Assembly (NCBI GenBank): GCA_021647785.1
Contig: JAKIUC010000026.1
Span: 1-59,473, forward strand
Direction of reading: 5' to 3'
Length of the DNA stretch: 59,473 bases
Source of the DNA: Melioribacteraceae bacterium
Lineage (GTDB): Bacteria > Bacteroidota > Ignavibacteria > Ignavibacteriales > Melioribacteraceae
Made by a program: the position numbers and the translations under genes. Below the pieces are notes generated by a model. It was not told where the DNA came from, did not search any database, and worked only from the letters and a program-made list of their open reading frames with translations. Shown one piece after another: positions 1 through 8,477 of the stretch (position 1 is its first letter; each line of letters opens with the position of its first letter).

Positions 1-2
1 TT

Positions 3-317
3 TTAGAGGAATTTGAGTTTGCTTCACTTGTAAAACTACAGCTAAAAACTGGAAGAACACATCAAATAAGAGTTCACATGAATCATATTAAACATCCAAT
101 ATTTGGGGATTATACATACAATGGAAGGTTAATACATTATGGAACTAATCTTCCGAAGATGAAACAAAGAGTTGATAATTTGCTTAAAATAATGGATAGA
201 CAAGCGCTCCACGCAAAAACACTTGGGTTTACACATCCAAAAACCCAAGAGAGATTAGTTTTTAATTCTGACTTACCAGATGATATTAAAATGCTGATTG
301 AGAAATTAGAAGTTTAA
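3..317 (+). CDS. RluA-family 23S rRNA pseudouridine synthase, C-terminal part (5' cut by window edge)
   Basis: The open frame enters from the left edge and ends at TAA 315-317. The translation contains LKTGRTHQIRVHM, followed by HPIFGDYTYNG and later RQALHAKTLGFTHP. These are the conserved C-terminal motifs of the RluA/RluD family, which isomerise uridines in 23S rRNA. The catalytic aspartate region lies outside the window, so the paralogue (RluA, RluC or RluD) cannot be fixed, although the RQALHA block is most like RluD. The stop codon touches the inverse-strand remnant at 318-425, so the natural 3' neighbour has been rearranged. Confidence 0.9.
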   Translation, partial: LEEFEFASLVKLQLKTGRTHQIRVHMNHIKHPIFGDYTYNGRLIHYGTNLPKMKQRVDNLLKIMDRQALHAKTLGFTHPKTQERLVFNSDLPDDIKMLIEKLEV

Positions 318-425
318 TTATGGCTTCTTATTTTTTGAGTCATTTAAATTCACATTTTCTTTTGGTGAAATATGATATTTTGAGATGTGAACTGCCGCCA
401 ACCCTACTACTCTCCTACAAGTTTG
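318..425 (-). pseudogene. Degenerate second copy of the 3' end of the gene at 3016-3471
   Basis: Read on the minus strand, this stretch encodes VVGLAAVHISKYHISPKE, then a diverged lysine-rich tail ending KNKKP and a stop. The intact gene at 3016-3471 ends with VGLAAVHISKYHISPKE and a tail ending KVKKP. A 37-bp block (359-395) is identical to 3057-3093. An indel near position 408 breaks the frame further upstream, and no N-terminal part is present. It is therefore a gene remnant rather than a working gene. Together with the intact copy it brackets the accessory stretch 430-3010. Confidence 0.75.
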
Positions 426-514
426 AACTACTTTTTAATATAACAAACCAACACCCCATCATTACCAGAAATCTTCAAAAAGCAAAGTGTGTAGGCAGTC
501 AGATTTGAGTTTTT

Positions 515-552
515 TGTTAGTTAATAAATTAGCTCTTTTAATTTGTTAACTC
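515..552 (-). terminator. AT-rich hairpin after the BRO-type gene
   Basis: GTTAATAAATTA and TAATTTGTTAAC form a near-perfect 12-bp stem with a 7-nt loop, overlapping the stop of the gene at 546-1397. It has little GC, so it would be a weak intrinsic terminator at best. Confidence 0.3.
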
Positions 553-1397
553 TTTTTATTGAGTTTTTTATCTGTTTTCTTTTCGCTTAAAATAGTTTTA
601 GTATTTATTGGACTCACTACTTTTTTGCCGGTTTTTGCTTCAAGTTCTTTTCTTGCTACTTTTGCTACATTACCCCCTTGTTTTGCTATTTTCTTGCTCT
701 CGTTAAAATTTTTAGGATTTACCGCTTGCGATATGTCTTTGGTAGAGGCTTCAGCAAGCATATTCAAAATTAGTTCGGTATTAGTCATATTATCTCTTAG
801 GTTTTCTTTTTTCAAACCTTTAAGAATTTTGTATTCCTTTGTAGTTTTATCAGCCCAGGCTTTGGTAATAATGTTGGTTAATGCAGCAAATTGCATGCCT
901 TCTTTTAATCCTCGTTTTTTCCATTCGTCTGTTAACTCTTTACGTACTTCAATACTTTTAAGACGTTGATTAATCCAATTCTCTGAATATCCCAAATCTA
1001 AATATTCTTTTAAAGCTCTGTCAATAGTTAATTCAGGGTTTTGCATTTCATCCAATCTTTCTGATGCAATTTTAGACAACCACAGTTTAAAAGGCTCTGC
1101 TTTTGGCGATGGTATTGATTGTATTAACCTAAAAAGTTGTTCTGTATCAGCTACATCTGTCATCCGCATTTTGCCATCGGAAGCAATCATTTTCAAACCG
1201 TGACAATTTGTCACGGTTTGGTTGCCTTCTGCTTTAAGTCTTTGTTTTAATTTTCTCCAATAAGTAGTTGGATTAATGCTTTCTGTTAAAACAGAAATTA
1301 CATCAACAATAGAGATATACCATTTCTCATTATCACTATCCCAAACTGTGCGAATAGTGCTATCTTCAAATATTTTAATGCTATCTTTTTTAATCAT
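546..1397 (-). CDS. BRO-N (phage antirepressor-like) domain protein
   Basis: The N-terminal ~110 residues (IKIFEDSTIRTVWDSDNEKWYISIVDVISVLTES, then TYWRKLKQRLK and a LIQSIPSPKAEPFKLWLS block) match the BRO-N domain found in phage antirepressors and many accessory bacterial proteins that bind DNA. The C-terminal half (about 170-283) is lysine-rich with no domain I recognise. I start it at the ATG at 1397 because this ATG overlaps the stop of the upstream small ORF as ATGATTAA, a classic coupling arrangement; an upstream start at 1436 is possible. The target and role are unknown. It is probably a mobile-element-derived regulator. Confidence 0.7.
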   Translation of the reverse strand: MIKKDSIKIFEDSTIRTVWDSDNEKWYISIVDVISVLTESINPTTYWRKLKQRLKAEGNQTVTNCHGLKMIASDGKMRMTDVADTEQLFRLIQSIPSPKAEPFKLWLSKIASERLDEMQNPELTIDRALKEYLDLGYSENWINQRLKSIEVRKELTDEWKKRGLKEGMQFAALTNIITKAWADKTTKEYKILKGLKKENLRDNMTNTELILNMLAEASTKDISQAVNPKNFNESKKIAKQGGNVAKVARKELEAKTGKKVVSPINTKTILSEKKTDKKLNKKS

Positions 1398-1557
1398 TAT
1401 TGTTTTTGTTGTATTCGCAAATATTAGCATATTCATCAGTTAGATAATTGCTGTTATATTCAATAACACTATTTTTAAACTCTATTAGGGTTTGTTTTAT
1501 GTTGTTAGAGCTTACGTAGTTTATGAGTTTTCCAATATGTTTTAGTTTCAACAACAT
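1390..1557 (-). CDS. Small hypothetical protein, 55 aa, coupled to the BRO gene
   Basis: The ORF starts at ATG 1557 (a GTG at 1611 is an alternative) and ends inside the start of the BRO-type gene with an 8-nt ATGATTAA overlap, which supports it being translated. The product is hydrophilic and probably helical (MLLKLKHIGKLINYV...). No family is recognised. The start codon lies inside the sequence GCCGTTATGTTG, which resembles the right-hand end of an integron attC site, so this may be the first gene of a cassette. Confidence 0.4.
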   Translation of the reverse strand: MLLKLKHIGKLINYVSSNNIKQTLIEFKNSVIEYNSNYLTDEYANICEYNKNNND

Positions 1558-1606
1558 AACGGCTTGGTGGCTAAAACGTTCGCCTTGCAAAGATTTAAGT
1601 GACGCA

Positions 1607-1713
1607 ACCACAAAACGTATTTATTAAACTTGAACAACTTTTACAAAACTACAGCTTTAAATTTCCACTTCAAAAACAAAATGACCAAGTGTAAAAGCTG
1701 TCAATTAGTTAGG
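1607..1713 (-). repeat. Possible attC-like site after the unknown gene at 1737-2636
   Basis: On the minus strand GCCTAAC (1713-1707) follows the gene by 23 bp. It leads into ACAGCTTT ... AAAGCTGT, an 8-bp stem with an additional CACTT/AAGTG pair inside. GCCTAAC is the exact reverse complement of the GTTAGGC (2649-2643) that lies 6 bp before the start codon of the same gene. That matches integron cassette ends. The right-hand end of this site is not clear. Confidence 0.4.
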
Positions 1714-1736
1714 CTTGTTAATGTTTAACTTTATAT

Positions 1737-2636
1737 CTACTTATTTTTTAAATAGACATCATACACTCTCTCCATTCCTTTCTTAATATTTCTTGATTCT
1801 TCCTGGTCAATAAAAAAACCACTATCATTTATTAATACATTTCTATTACATAAAGATTTAAAATAGTCTTTAGTTTGAAAATATTGAATTGAACTTATAT
1901 CGTATGACTTATTTACTACTTCATTAGTTGCTATTATGATAAGTTCATAGTTTTCACTTTGTAATGCCATAGCCTGAGGGTAACAAGAGGCTCTTCTTCT
2001 ATACTTTCCCTCAGTAATTATGCTCATATTGTCATATACAAATATATTTGAAAAAATATTACGATAATTTTTCTCTGCCGAAGCTACTCCTCGCAAATAG
2101 CCCTTTCTAGCAATATATACCTTAATAGTATTGAAATATACATCATTAGCTTTCAATTCAAAATAATTACTTATAAAACTATTTTCATTTAGTTTTTCTA
2201 CTTCATTAGCCAGTTCTATACGACATATAGGTAACGGAAACAAAACAATATCTGTTGTTGATGACCTCGGTGCTTCTGTTTTATCTGACTGTGCTATCAA
2301 AGGATTATTGGTTCCATTCTTTATATGTATTTGTCCGCTCATCTTTTTTCTCTTCGGATTACCATGATATGTAAGGTGAGAACCATTCGAATAAAAATCA
2401 GTAGTTACAATACCTCTTTTTGTATGTTGACACTTAAACCCATTAGGAATAAAAATACATGATTCAACATTACCATCTATTTCTTTTATAGTGAAAATAA
2501 TATTGTCAATACCATTAGCTACAGCTTTTACTTTATTTTCTTTTGCTCCATTATTATCAAAAAAATAAGTACAGCCCGATAACTCAGTTACATATTCATT
2601 GTATTTATGATGAATATACTTTATTCCATTATTCAT
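1737..2636 (-). CDS. Hypothetical protein, 299 aa, in a cassette-like context
   Basis: I do not recognise a family. The protein is soluble in appearance, without signal peptide or membrane segments, and has mixed alpha/beta composition. It contains GSHLTYHGNPKRKKMSGQIHIKNG near residues 84-107. The ATG lies 6 bp after the GTTAGGC motif and no strong ribosome-binding site is visible, as is common for cassette genes. Its neighbours (BRO-type gene, repeats, duplicated gene end) indicate a mobile region, so a defence or phage-related role is possible but is only inferred. Confidence 0.6.
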   Translation of the reverse strand: MNNGIKYIHHKYNEYVTELSGCTYFFDNNGAKENKVKAVANGIDNIIFTIKEIDGNVESCIFIPNGFKCQHTKRGIVTTDFYSNGSHLTYHGNPKRKKMSGQIHIKNGTNNPLIAQSDKTEAPRSSTTDIVLFPLPICRIELANEVEKLNENSFISNYFELKANDVYFNTIKVYIARKGYLRGVASAEKNYRNIFSNIFVYDNMSIITEGKYRRRASCYPQAMALQSENYELIIIATNEVVNKSYDISSIQYFQTKDYFKSLCNRNVLINDSGFFIDQEESRNIKKGMERVYDVYLKNK

Positions 2637-2685
2637 ATATGAGCCTAACTATTAAATAATCCACATAACATACTTGGGCTTGTTG

Positions 2686-2849
2686 TATACACAACACAAA
2701 TTGGTTTTCGGAAGGGAAGCCAATTTTGTTGTTATATACCGATGGTTGCTGAACTTGTTGAAGTACAACTTTCAACTTTAAAAATCCGACATGTTCCGTT
2801 TTCGAAAAAACCTCTGTAAGAGTCTCACAGACATTTCATTGTCGGTATA
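2686..2849 (-). repeat. Palindromic repeat, family P (longest copy)
   Basis: The ends are TATACACAACACAAATTG and CATTTCATTGTCGGTATA, with internal arms that fold back (ATACCGA...TCGGTAT and CCAATTT...AAATTGG). Related copies are at 32167-32285, 39640-39712 and, as a half copy, 9822-9855. It fills most of the 380-bp gap upstream of the unknown gene. Confidence 0.65.
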
Positions 2850-3015
2850 ATTTTTTGAGAAATACACCCTCATAAATTAAAATAGATATTGACATATTTA
2901 ATTTGGTTTAAACTAAACAGTTTTAATCTAATAGGCAAATAATATTTCAAAAAATAGATTTTACATTTTAGAAAAGAGTACTTTGCGGCGATTTGAAAAG
3001 AATGAATTTCTTAAT

Positions 3016-3471
3016 TTATGGTTTCTTAACTTTTGAGCCTTTTAGTTTTGCTTTCTCTTTTGGTGAAATATGATATTTTGAGATGTGAACTGCTGCCAAC
3101 CCTACGGCTCCTACAAATTGAGCTATTCCTAAATATTTTGCAAATACTCCATATTCCTTTTTTGCTTCCCAATTATTAACTAGTTGAAATCGTTTAAGCA
3201 TAACATCTGGTTGAAGTTCAAAATTAATTGCAGTATTAATTTGGGAATTTGTATAAAGCGAATAGAGTGATAGATTATTAGAATGGGAAGAACTAAATGT
3301 ATTCATTGGATAGAATAGAAGCGGAGAATTAATAATTATCCAATCAGTTTTAAGTGTATTCAATTTTAATATATCAATATTATTATAATTATTATTAAGA
3401 GAATCATTTCCCGCTTGGGAAAAAATCTGAGAGGATAGAAGCAAAAGCGGTATAATTATAAGTTTGTACAT
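3016..3471 (-). CDS. Hypothetical exported or membrane protein, 151 aa
   Basis: A Sec signal peptide (about residues 1-18, YKLIIIPLLLLSSQIFSQA) is followed by an Asn/Ser-rich region. A hydrophobic segment (about 112-132, LGIAQFVGAVGLAAVHI) and a basic tail rich in Lys come last. It lies 11 bp downstream of the lytic transglycosylase gene on the same strand and is probably co-transcribed with it, which suggests an envelope role. Its 3' end has a decayed duplicate at 318-425. No family is recognised. Confidence 0.7.
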   Translation of the reverse strand: MYKLIIIPLLLLSSQIFSQAGNDSLNNNYNNIDILKLNTLKTDWIIINSPLLFYPMNTFSSSHSNNLSLYSLYTNSQINTAINFELQPDVMLKRFQLVNNWEAKKEYGVFAKYLGIAQFVGAVGLAAVHISKYHISPKEKAKLKGSKVKKP

Positions 3472-3482
3472 TATTCTAATTC

Positions 3483-4430
3483 TTAGTCTGGTATTACATA
3501 AAAGCTGCCTTCCTTAGGTAGAGTAACAAAATACCTTTTCCCCTTTTTGTTTGTAAGAAAATTATCTCGCAGCCATGGATTAAAGATTTTTAGTGTTTTA
3601 TAATTTATGCCATGCAGTTTTGCATAGTCAGCAAAGTGTGCAACTGTAGTATCAAGTTTAACTTTGTAGGTTTCGTATGGCGGGTATAATTGATTCTCCT
3701 TAATATCAAATCCATATTTCTTAGGATTTTCCATAACATATTTTATAGCAATAATTCGTGGCAAATATCTACTTGTCTCTTCATTAAGAACTAAGTTATA
3801 ATAATTAGTTGCTTTTTGTCTTCCGAGTTGGTTAGTAATTCCATTTTTACCCTTATTATATGATGCTGCTGCTAAGGTCCAAGTTCCAAATTTATCGTAA
3901 GCAGCCAATAAGTAGTCACATGCAGCATATGTTGCTTTTTCCATATTGTATCTTTCATCAACTTCTTTATTTATTAATAGCCCATATTTTTTACCAGCAG
4001 GTTCCATGAATTGCCAAAATCCCTTTGCACCAGCGGGTGATGTAGCATTTGCTAATCCGCTTTCGGCAAGAGCAAGATATTTAAAATCATCAGGAACACC
4101 TTTCTCTTTAAGTATTTTTTCAATGATAGGGAACCAGCGGTTTAATCTTTTTAAATACAAAACTGAAGCAGAGTGATAGTACGTCTGAACTATAAATTCA
4201 CGTTCCACTCTTTCACGAACATCAATGTTCTCAAGGGGAACATCCTCACCGCAAAAATCTAATTGTTCCGGAACGTATGGGGAAACAACTTTATAACCGT
4301 GTGGAAAATCTGTGCTGCTGTTTTTTGAAACGGAGCTATTAGGAGAATCAAAGTTGAAAATAAAAAGGAGTAATACTGCTAAAGCAAAACCACTAACTGC
4401 GTAATGTAATCTATTTTTTAATTTATGCAT
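3483..4430 (-). CDS. Membrane-anchored lytic murein transglycosylase, SLT domain (MltD-like)
   Basis: The N-terminal hydrophobic anchor (about residues 11-27) is followed by an SLT lysozyme-like domain at about 95-235. The signature is present: LALAESGLANATSPAGAKGFWQF in two adjacent blocks, with Glu123 as the catalytic acid, and later AAASYNKG. The C-terminal ~60 residues (TVAHFADYAKLHGINYKTLKIFNPWL) look like a single degenerate LysM-type wall-binding motif. The family cleaves the MurNAc-GlcNAc bond with formation of 1,6-anhydroMurNAc. It lies 4 bp from the EamA gene and 11 bp from the small membrane protein, forming a three-gene minus-strand run. Confidence 0.88.
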   Translation of the reverse strand: MHKLKNRLHYAVSGFALAVLLLFIFNFDSPNSSVSKNSSTDFPHGYKVVSPYVPEQLDFCGEDVPLENIDVRERVEREFIVQTYYHSASVLYLKRLNRWFPIIEKILKEKGVPDDFKYLALAESGLANATSPAGAKGFWQFMEPAGKKYGLLINKEVDERYNMEKATYAACDYLLAAYDKFGTWTLAAASYNKGKNGITNQLGRQKATNYYNLVLNEETSRYLPRIIAIKYVMENPKKYGFDIKENQLYPPYETYKVKLDTTVAHFADYAKLHGINYKTLKIFNPWLRDNFLTNKKGKRYFVTLPKEGSFYVIPD

Positions 4431-4434
4431 ATCT

Positions 4435-5301
4435 CTATTCTATGAGTGATGAATTCTTATTAATCTGGTATTCATTAATAATCAAAGCTAATGAAACAAT
4501 CAAGCCGCCAATAGTTATATTCCAAATATTTACCTCTTCAGAAAAAAATATTACTGATACGATAATCCCTAATGGAATCTTTAAATTGTTAAAAATTGCA
4601 AGTGAGCCTGCATTGGTTTTTCGTGCACCAAAATTCCAAAGAAAAAAGCCGGCTCCAGAAGCAACAACTCCAAGATAGATTAGTGTTAACAATTCATTAT
4701 TAGTCAATGAGAGACTGGAATAATTGGTTGTGAAAAAAGTAAAAATAAATGCTGTGATAAATCCGCCCAAATATAAAAGTGCGAAAATATTTTTATCTTT
4801 TGCGTCAGGAATATTCTTCATTACTTTTTTATAAAAGACTTGTCCGAAAGCAAAAGAGATATTGGAAATTTGCATTAGTACAAATCCAATTATTAATTTA
4901 TCCGATGTAATATTTTGCCAAACAGCAATAGCTGCACCAAACAGCGACAGCAAAGATGTTAAGTAAAATAATAGATGTAATTTCTTTTGAATTAAATCAT
5001 TAACCACCACTACATAAATTGGAGTAAGTATTGTAAAAAGTACAACCTCGTATGCTTGTAGAAATTGGAATGCATAAATGTAACTGACGTACATTATTCC
5101 ATATTGAATTGCTCCAATAAGTAATAGCCATAACAAATTTCTTTTTTTAATATTGCTAACTTTAATGAAAGGCAAAAAGAGAAAAAACGAAATAAGCAGT
5201 CTGGCAAAGGCAACAAAGTTTGAATCAACATTTGTTAAATTGCCTTTTATTAAACTAAAAGAGAAAGCCCAGATAAGCGATACAGTTAAGAGATAAATCA
5301 T
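4435..5301 (-). CDS. EamA/DMT-superfamily transporter, ten predicted membrane segments
   Basis: The 288-residue protein is almost wholly hydrophobic, with two repeated five-helix halves. It starts with IYLLTVSLIWAFSFSLIKGN, the usual EamA N terminus, and the second half includes LGVVASGAGFFLWNFGARK, also typical. DMT-family members export small metabolites or take up nucleotide-sugar-like solutes, and the substrate cannot be told from sequence. It is first in the minus-strand run with the lytic transglycosylase. The promoter must lie in the 245-bp gap shared divergently with cysS. Confidence 0.85.
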   Translation of the reverse strand: MIYLLTVSLIWAFSFSLIKGNLTNVDSNFVAFARLLISFFLFLPFIKVSNIKKRNLLWLLLIGAIQYGIMYVSYIYAFQFLQAYEVVLFTILTPIYVVVVNDLIQKKLHLLFYLTSLLSLFGAAIAVWQNITSDKLIIGFVLMQISNISFAFGQVFYKKVMKNIPDAKDKNIFALLYLGGFITAFIFTFFTTNYSSLSLTNNELLTLIYLGVVASGAGFFLWNFGARKTNAGSLAIFNNLKIPLGIIVSVIFFSEEVNIWNITIGGLIVSLALIINEYQINKNSSLIE

Positions 5302-5546
5302 AAAAAGGATTTAGTAAAAGTTATTGGATTTTTAATAACAGCAAAGATAGTTTAGAATAAATAAAAAAACTGAAAATGATTTTACTTAAAGAATAAAATG
5401 GGGAGAGTGTAAGCTCTGAAAATAGATAGTTTAATTTTCATTACTTAAGTAATGAAAAAATCGTTATTTATTTTGCGTTAGAACCTTTGCAAAATTGATA
5501 ATAGAATCCCATATCGTTAAATTTGATATTCAATTTTGGAGAAATA

Positions 5547-6947
5547 ATGTTAGTTTATAATACACTCACAAAGAAGAAAGAAGAATTTACGCCAATTAAT
5601 TCGCCGAATGTTTCAATGTATGTTTGCGGACCTACGATATATGATTACTTCCATATTGGAAATGGACGCACTTTTGTAATGAGTGATATTATCCGTAGAT
5701 ATCTTGAATACAAAAATTACAAAGTAACATTTGTAATGAACTTAACTGATGTGGATGATAAAATAATTAAAAAAGCGAATGAAGAAAATTTATCAACCGC
5801 AGAGCTTACTGAGAGATATGAAGCTGCTTTCAAAAAAGACATTGCACGATTTAAAATGAAACCTGCTGATGTTTATCCGAAAGCTACTGAGCATATGAAA
5901 GAGATTGAAGAAGTAATTGAAAAACTTGAGCAGAATGGCTTTGCATATAATGTTGATGGAAATGTATTTTACAACATTGGTAAGTTTAAGGGCTATGGTA
6001 AACTGAGCGGAAAAAATATAGATGATTTAGAGGCAGGTGCAAGAATTGAAATAAATAATGAAAAGCAGAATCCTTTAGATTTTTCGGTGTGGAAAAAATC
6101 GAAAGAAGGGGAGCCAAGCTGGAAAAGCCAATGGGGGCAAGGTCGTCCGGGCTGGCATATAGAATGCTCTGCAATGAGTATGAAACATCTTGGTGAAACA
6201 ATTGATATTCATGCTGGTGGAAACGATTTAATATTTCCGCATCATGAAAATGAAATTGCACAGAGTGAAGCTGCTACTGGAAAAGAGTTTGTTCGCTATT
6301 GGATGCACTTTGGATTTTTGAATATTGATAAACAAAAAATGTCTAAATCTCTTGGTAACTTTTTTACTGCACGCGATATTTTGGACCAATACCCTGCAGA
6401 GGCATTGCGACTTTTGTTTGTTCAATCCCACTATAGAAGTCCAATTAATTTTAGTAGAGAGTTAATTGAATCGGCACAGAAGGGAACTGAAAAATTAGAT
6501 AATCTTGGAAGAGTGTTAAATGATGGAATCAAAAAAGTTGGTGGCATTAAGGTAGAATTTGATTTCAATAAATTTTACAGTCTATTTTCCGCAGCAATGG
6601 ATGACGACTTTAACACTTCGCAAGCAGCAGCAGTAATATTTGATTTTGTTCGCGAAGTAAATAAAACAATTGCAGAAAATGAAGATATCAATTCGGATTT
6701 TTTTAGAAAAGCTAAAGAATTTTTCCAATCAACTGCAGAGACAGTTTTAGGAATAATTCATTTCACTGATTTGGAAGTGAAAGAATCTTCCAATGATTCC
6801 GAATGGATTTTAGAGCAAATTGAGTTACGTTCAAAAGCTAAAGCAGAAAAAAATTGGCAACTTGCCGATGAAATTCGTAATTCGCTTGCAGAGAAAGGAG
6901 TTATACTTGAAGATAGTAAATTGGGAACAACCTATAAAAAGAAGTGA
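5547..6947 (+). CDS. cysS: Cysteinyl-tRNA synthetase
   Basis: This class I synthetase charges tRNA-Cys. The HIGH motif is HIGN at residues 36-39 and the KMSKS motif is exact at 264-268. Zinc ligands are visible as Cys27, Cys207 and the PHHENE block around 231-236. The length of 466 residues is normal. I chose ATG 5547 because GGAG lies 9 bp upstream and the upstream TTG at 5523 would add eight residues before the conserved LVYNTLT start. The stop overlaps the next gene as GTGA. Confidence 0.97.
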   Translation: MLVYNTLTKKKEEFTPINSPNVSMYVCGPTIYDYFHIGNGRTFVMSDIIRRYLEYKNYKVTFVMNLTDVDDKIIKKANEENLSTAELTERYEAAFKKDIARFKMKPADVYPKATEHMKEIEEVIEKLEQNGFAYNVDGNVFYNIGKFKGYGKLSGKNIDDLEAGARIEINNEKQNPLDFSVWKKSKEGEPSWKSQWGQGRPGWHIECSAMSMKHLGETIDIHAGGNDLIFPHHENEIAQSEAATGKEFVRYWMHFGFLNIDKQKMSKSLGNFFTARDILDQYPAEALRLLFVQSHYRSPINFSRELIESAQKGTEKLDNLGRVLNDGIKKVGGIKVEFDFNKFYSLFSAAMDDDFNTSQAAAVIFDFVREVNKTIAENEDINSDFFRKAKEFFQSTAETVLGIIHFTDLEVKESSNDSEWILEQIELRSKAKAEKNWQLADEIRNSLAEKGVILEDSKLGTTYKKK

Positions 6948-7324
6948 AATTAAATAAAATGTTTTTTTATGCAATAGTTCTATTTGTTCTTGTCTCGCTT
7001 GGAATATTTACGTGGTTTTATTTATTTAATATTTATGAAACTAGAGTTACTGTACATCCAAAATATTTAACCGCAGATTTAGATTCAAAAATTGAAATAA
7101 ATGTTATACCGTTAAATTCATTTGGAAGTAGGGCATTGTTGCGTAACATCTCTGCAAAATTTGAAATAATTAGTGGAGATAGTTTGGTGAAAATATCGGA
7201 GAGTACATCAGATAAAATCACACTTCAGTCTTTGGGTCAGTTAGGGAAAGTTGAAATTCTTGTTACACCAGAAATTGGTTTGTTCCCATCCAAAATAGAA
7301 ATTGAAATTATTGGGAAGAAGTAG
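6944..7324 (+). CDS. Hypothetical single-pass membrane protein, 126 aa
   Basis: The gene starts with GTG overlapping the cysS stop (GTGA), so it is translationally coupled. One membrane segment (about residues 6-28) is followed by a ~95-residue beta-rich extracytoplasmic domain (TRVTVHPKYLTADLDSKIEI... ending KIEIEIIGKK), with an Ig-like alternation of hydrophobic residues. No enzyme motif is seen. The function is unknown. Confidence 0.7.
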   Translation: MKLNKMFFYAIVLFVLVSLGIFTWFYLFNIYETRVTVHPKYLTADLDSKIEINVIPLNSFGSRALLRNISAKFEIISGDSLVKISESTSDKITLQSLGQLGKVEILVTPEIGLFPSKIEIEIIGKK

Positions 7325-7484
7325 AATTATCCATCTTTATTCATTGAAATAAATTGAATAATAAATATCGAATTACAATTTCCAAAGTAAAGAGAACTTC
7401 AACATTCAAAATTCCTTGTTCGATATTCGGTATTTAAAAACAGAAAAAAATTAAATTCCCAAGTAGGGAGAAAATATAGACACC

Positions 7485-7508
7485 TTGGGTTCACTTTGTA
7501 AAACCCAA
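7485..7508 (+). terminator. Weak hairpin between converging genes
   Basis: TTGGGTT and AACCCAA form a 7-bp stem with a 10-nt loop, followed by a short T-containing tail (AGTGATTTTG). It lies between the end of 6944-7324 and the end of the converging gene at 7554. Confidence 0.3.
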
Positions 7509-7553
7509 AGTGATTTTGTCGAATAGCAATGCAACAATCCCGCTGATAATATT

Positions 7554-8477
7554 CTAATATCTTTCAACAGTTAAAGTAGAAACACCACTATCAATATTGA
7601 TGTATATTTTATTTTCCGATTCATCAAAGTTATAAGTTTGATATCGTTTTTTATCAATTTTATTGAAGCCATCCAAATTTTGCACTACTAAAACCATATC
7701 TCCTTTAATCATACAGCCGGTTTTCTCTGGAATTTGAATCTTTAATGTTGCAGCACCCATTTCAATTTTAGCCTTAACTATCTTCTCTCTATCTCCAAAT
7801 TTTAACTTAGTAGTTGTTGCACCAGTTTCAAGAGTAAATTTTGATACTTTATATTTACTTAAATCCAATTCAACTTTTGCTGCACCAACTTTAATGTCAA
7901 CTTCCCATTTTGGAATTGGGTTAAGCTTTAGCTGCAATTTCCTATATTGGCTATCGCCCAGGAGTTCAAAACCATCATGAGTGTGTCGCAAAACAACTCT
8001 TGCACTATTATCTCTATATCGTGTTTTGAAATTAAAATTGTTATAAAATCCGGAAGAAGTTCCATCAATTAGTTTATCAGTTGTTCCACCAATTGATATT
8101 TTACCAATTCCTGTACGGAGGGATAGAGTTGCAGATTCAGTATTCTCGCGGAAATCTTCATAAAAGGTTGATGTGCTAAATTCATTTTTATCCCCACTTT
8201 CGGAATCGAAATTTTGTTGTAAACCAAAGATGGAGCCGTAAATAAATAACCCGACAAACGCACCGGCAAGAATAGAGATTATAGGTTTAAGAATTGTACC
8301 TTTAGTTAAAATTGCAACTCCCCAAAAAACTATAAGAACAGGCCAATATTTCCAAATCTCATTTGGGAGTAGCAAAGAAAAATTATTTTTATCCAATAGA
8401 AATAGTACACCAATTGTTAGAAAGAGGAAACCCCAAAACAATTGTCCATTTTTATATTTCATTTTAACCTCATTCAT
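7554..8477 (-). CDS. LiaF-like membrane protein (cell-envelope stress)
   Basis: Three or four closely spaced membrane helices (about residues 6-85, including GFLFLTIGVLFLLDKNN and WPVLIVFWGVAIL) resemble the LiaI/LiaF transmembrane region. A beta-rich C-terminal domain (about 110-307) has repeated VGAAKVELDLS, TGATTTKLKFG and MGAATLKIQIP segments, typical of the LiaF/toast-rack C-terminal domain. I start at ATG 8477 because it overlaps the PspC stop as ATGA; an ATG at 8492 is the alternative. Coupling to a PspC gene fits a membrane-stress sensing pair. Confidence 0.75.
   Translation of the reverse strand: MNEVKMKYKNGQLFWGFLFLTIGVLFLLDKNNFSLLLPNEIWKYWPVLIVFWGVAILTKGTILKPIISILAGAFVGLFIYGSIFGLQQNFDSESGDKNEFSTSTFYEDFRENTESATLSLRTGIGKISIGGTTDKLIDGTSSGFYNNFNFKTRYRDNSARVVLRHTHDGFELLGDSQYRKLQLKLNPIPKWEVDIKVGAAKVELDLSKYKVSKFTLETGATTTKLKFGDREKIVKAKIEMGAATLKIQIPEKTGCMIKGDMVLVVQNLDGFNKIDKKRYQTYNFDESENKIYINIDSGVSTLTVERY

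Noticed and set aside
320-508. Plus-strand ORF of 62 aa
   Set aside because: It lies on the reverse strand of a recognisable gene remnant and has no ribosome-binding site or protein-like composition.
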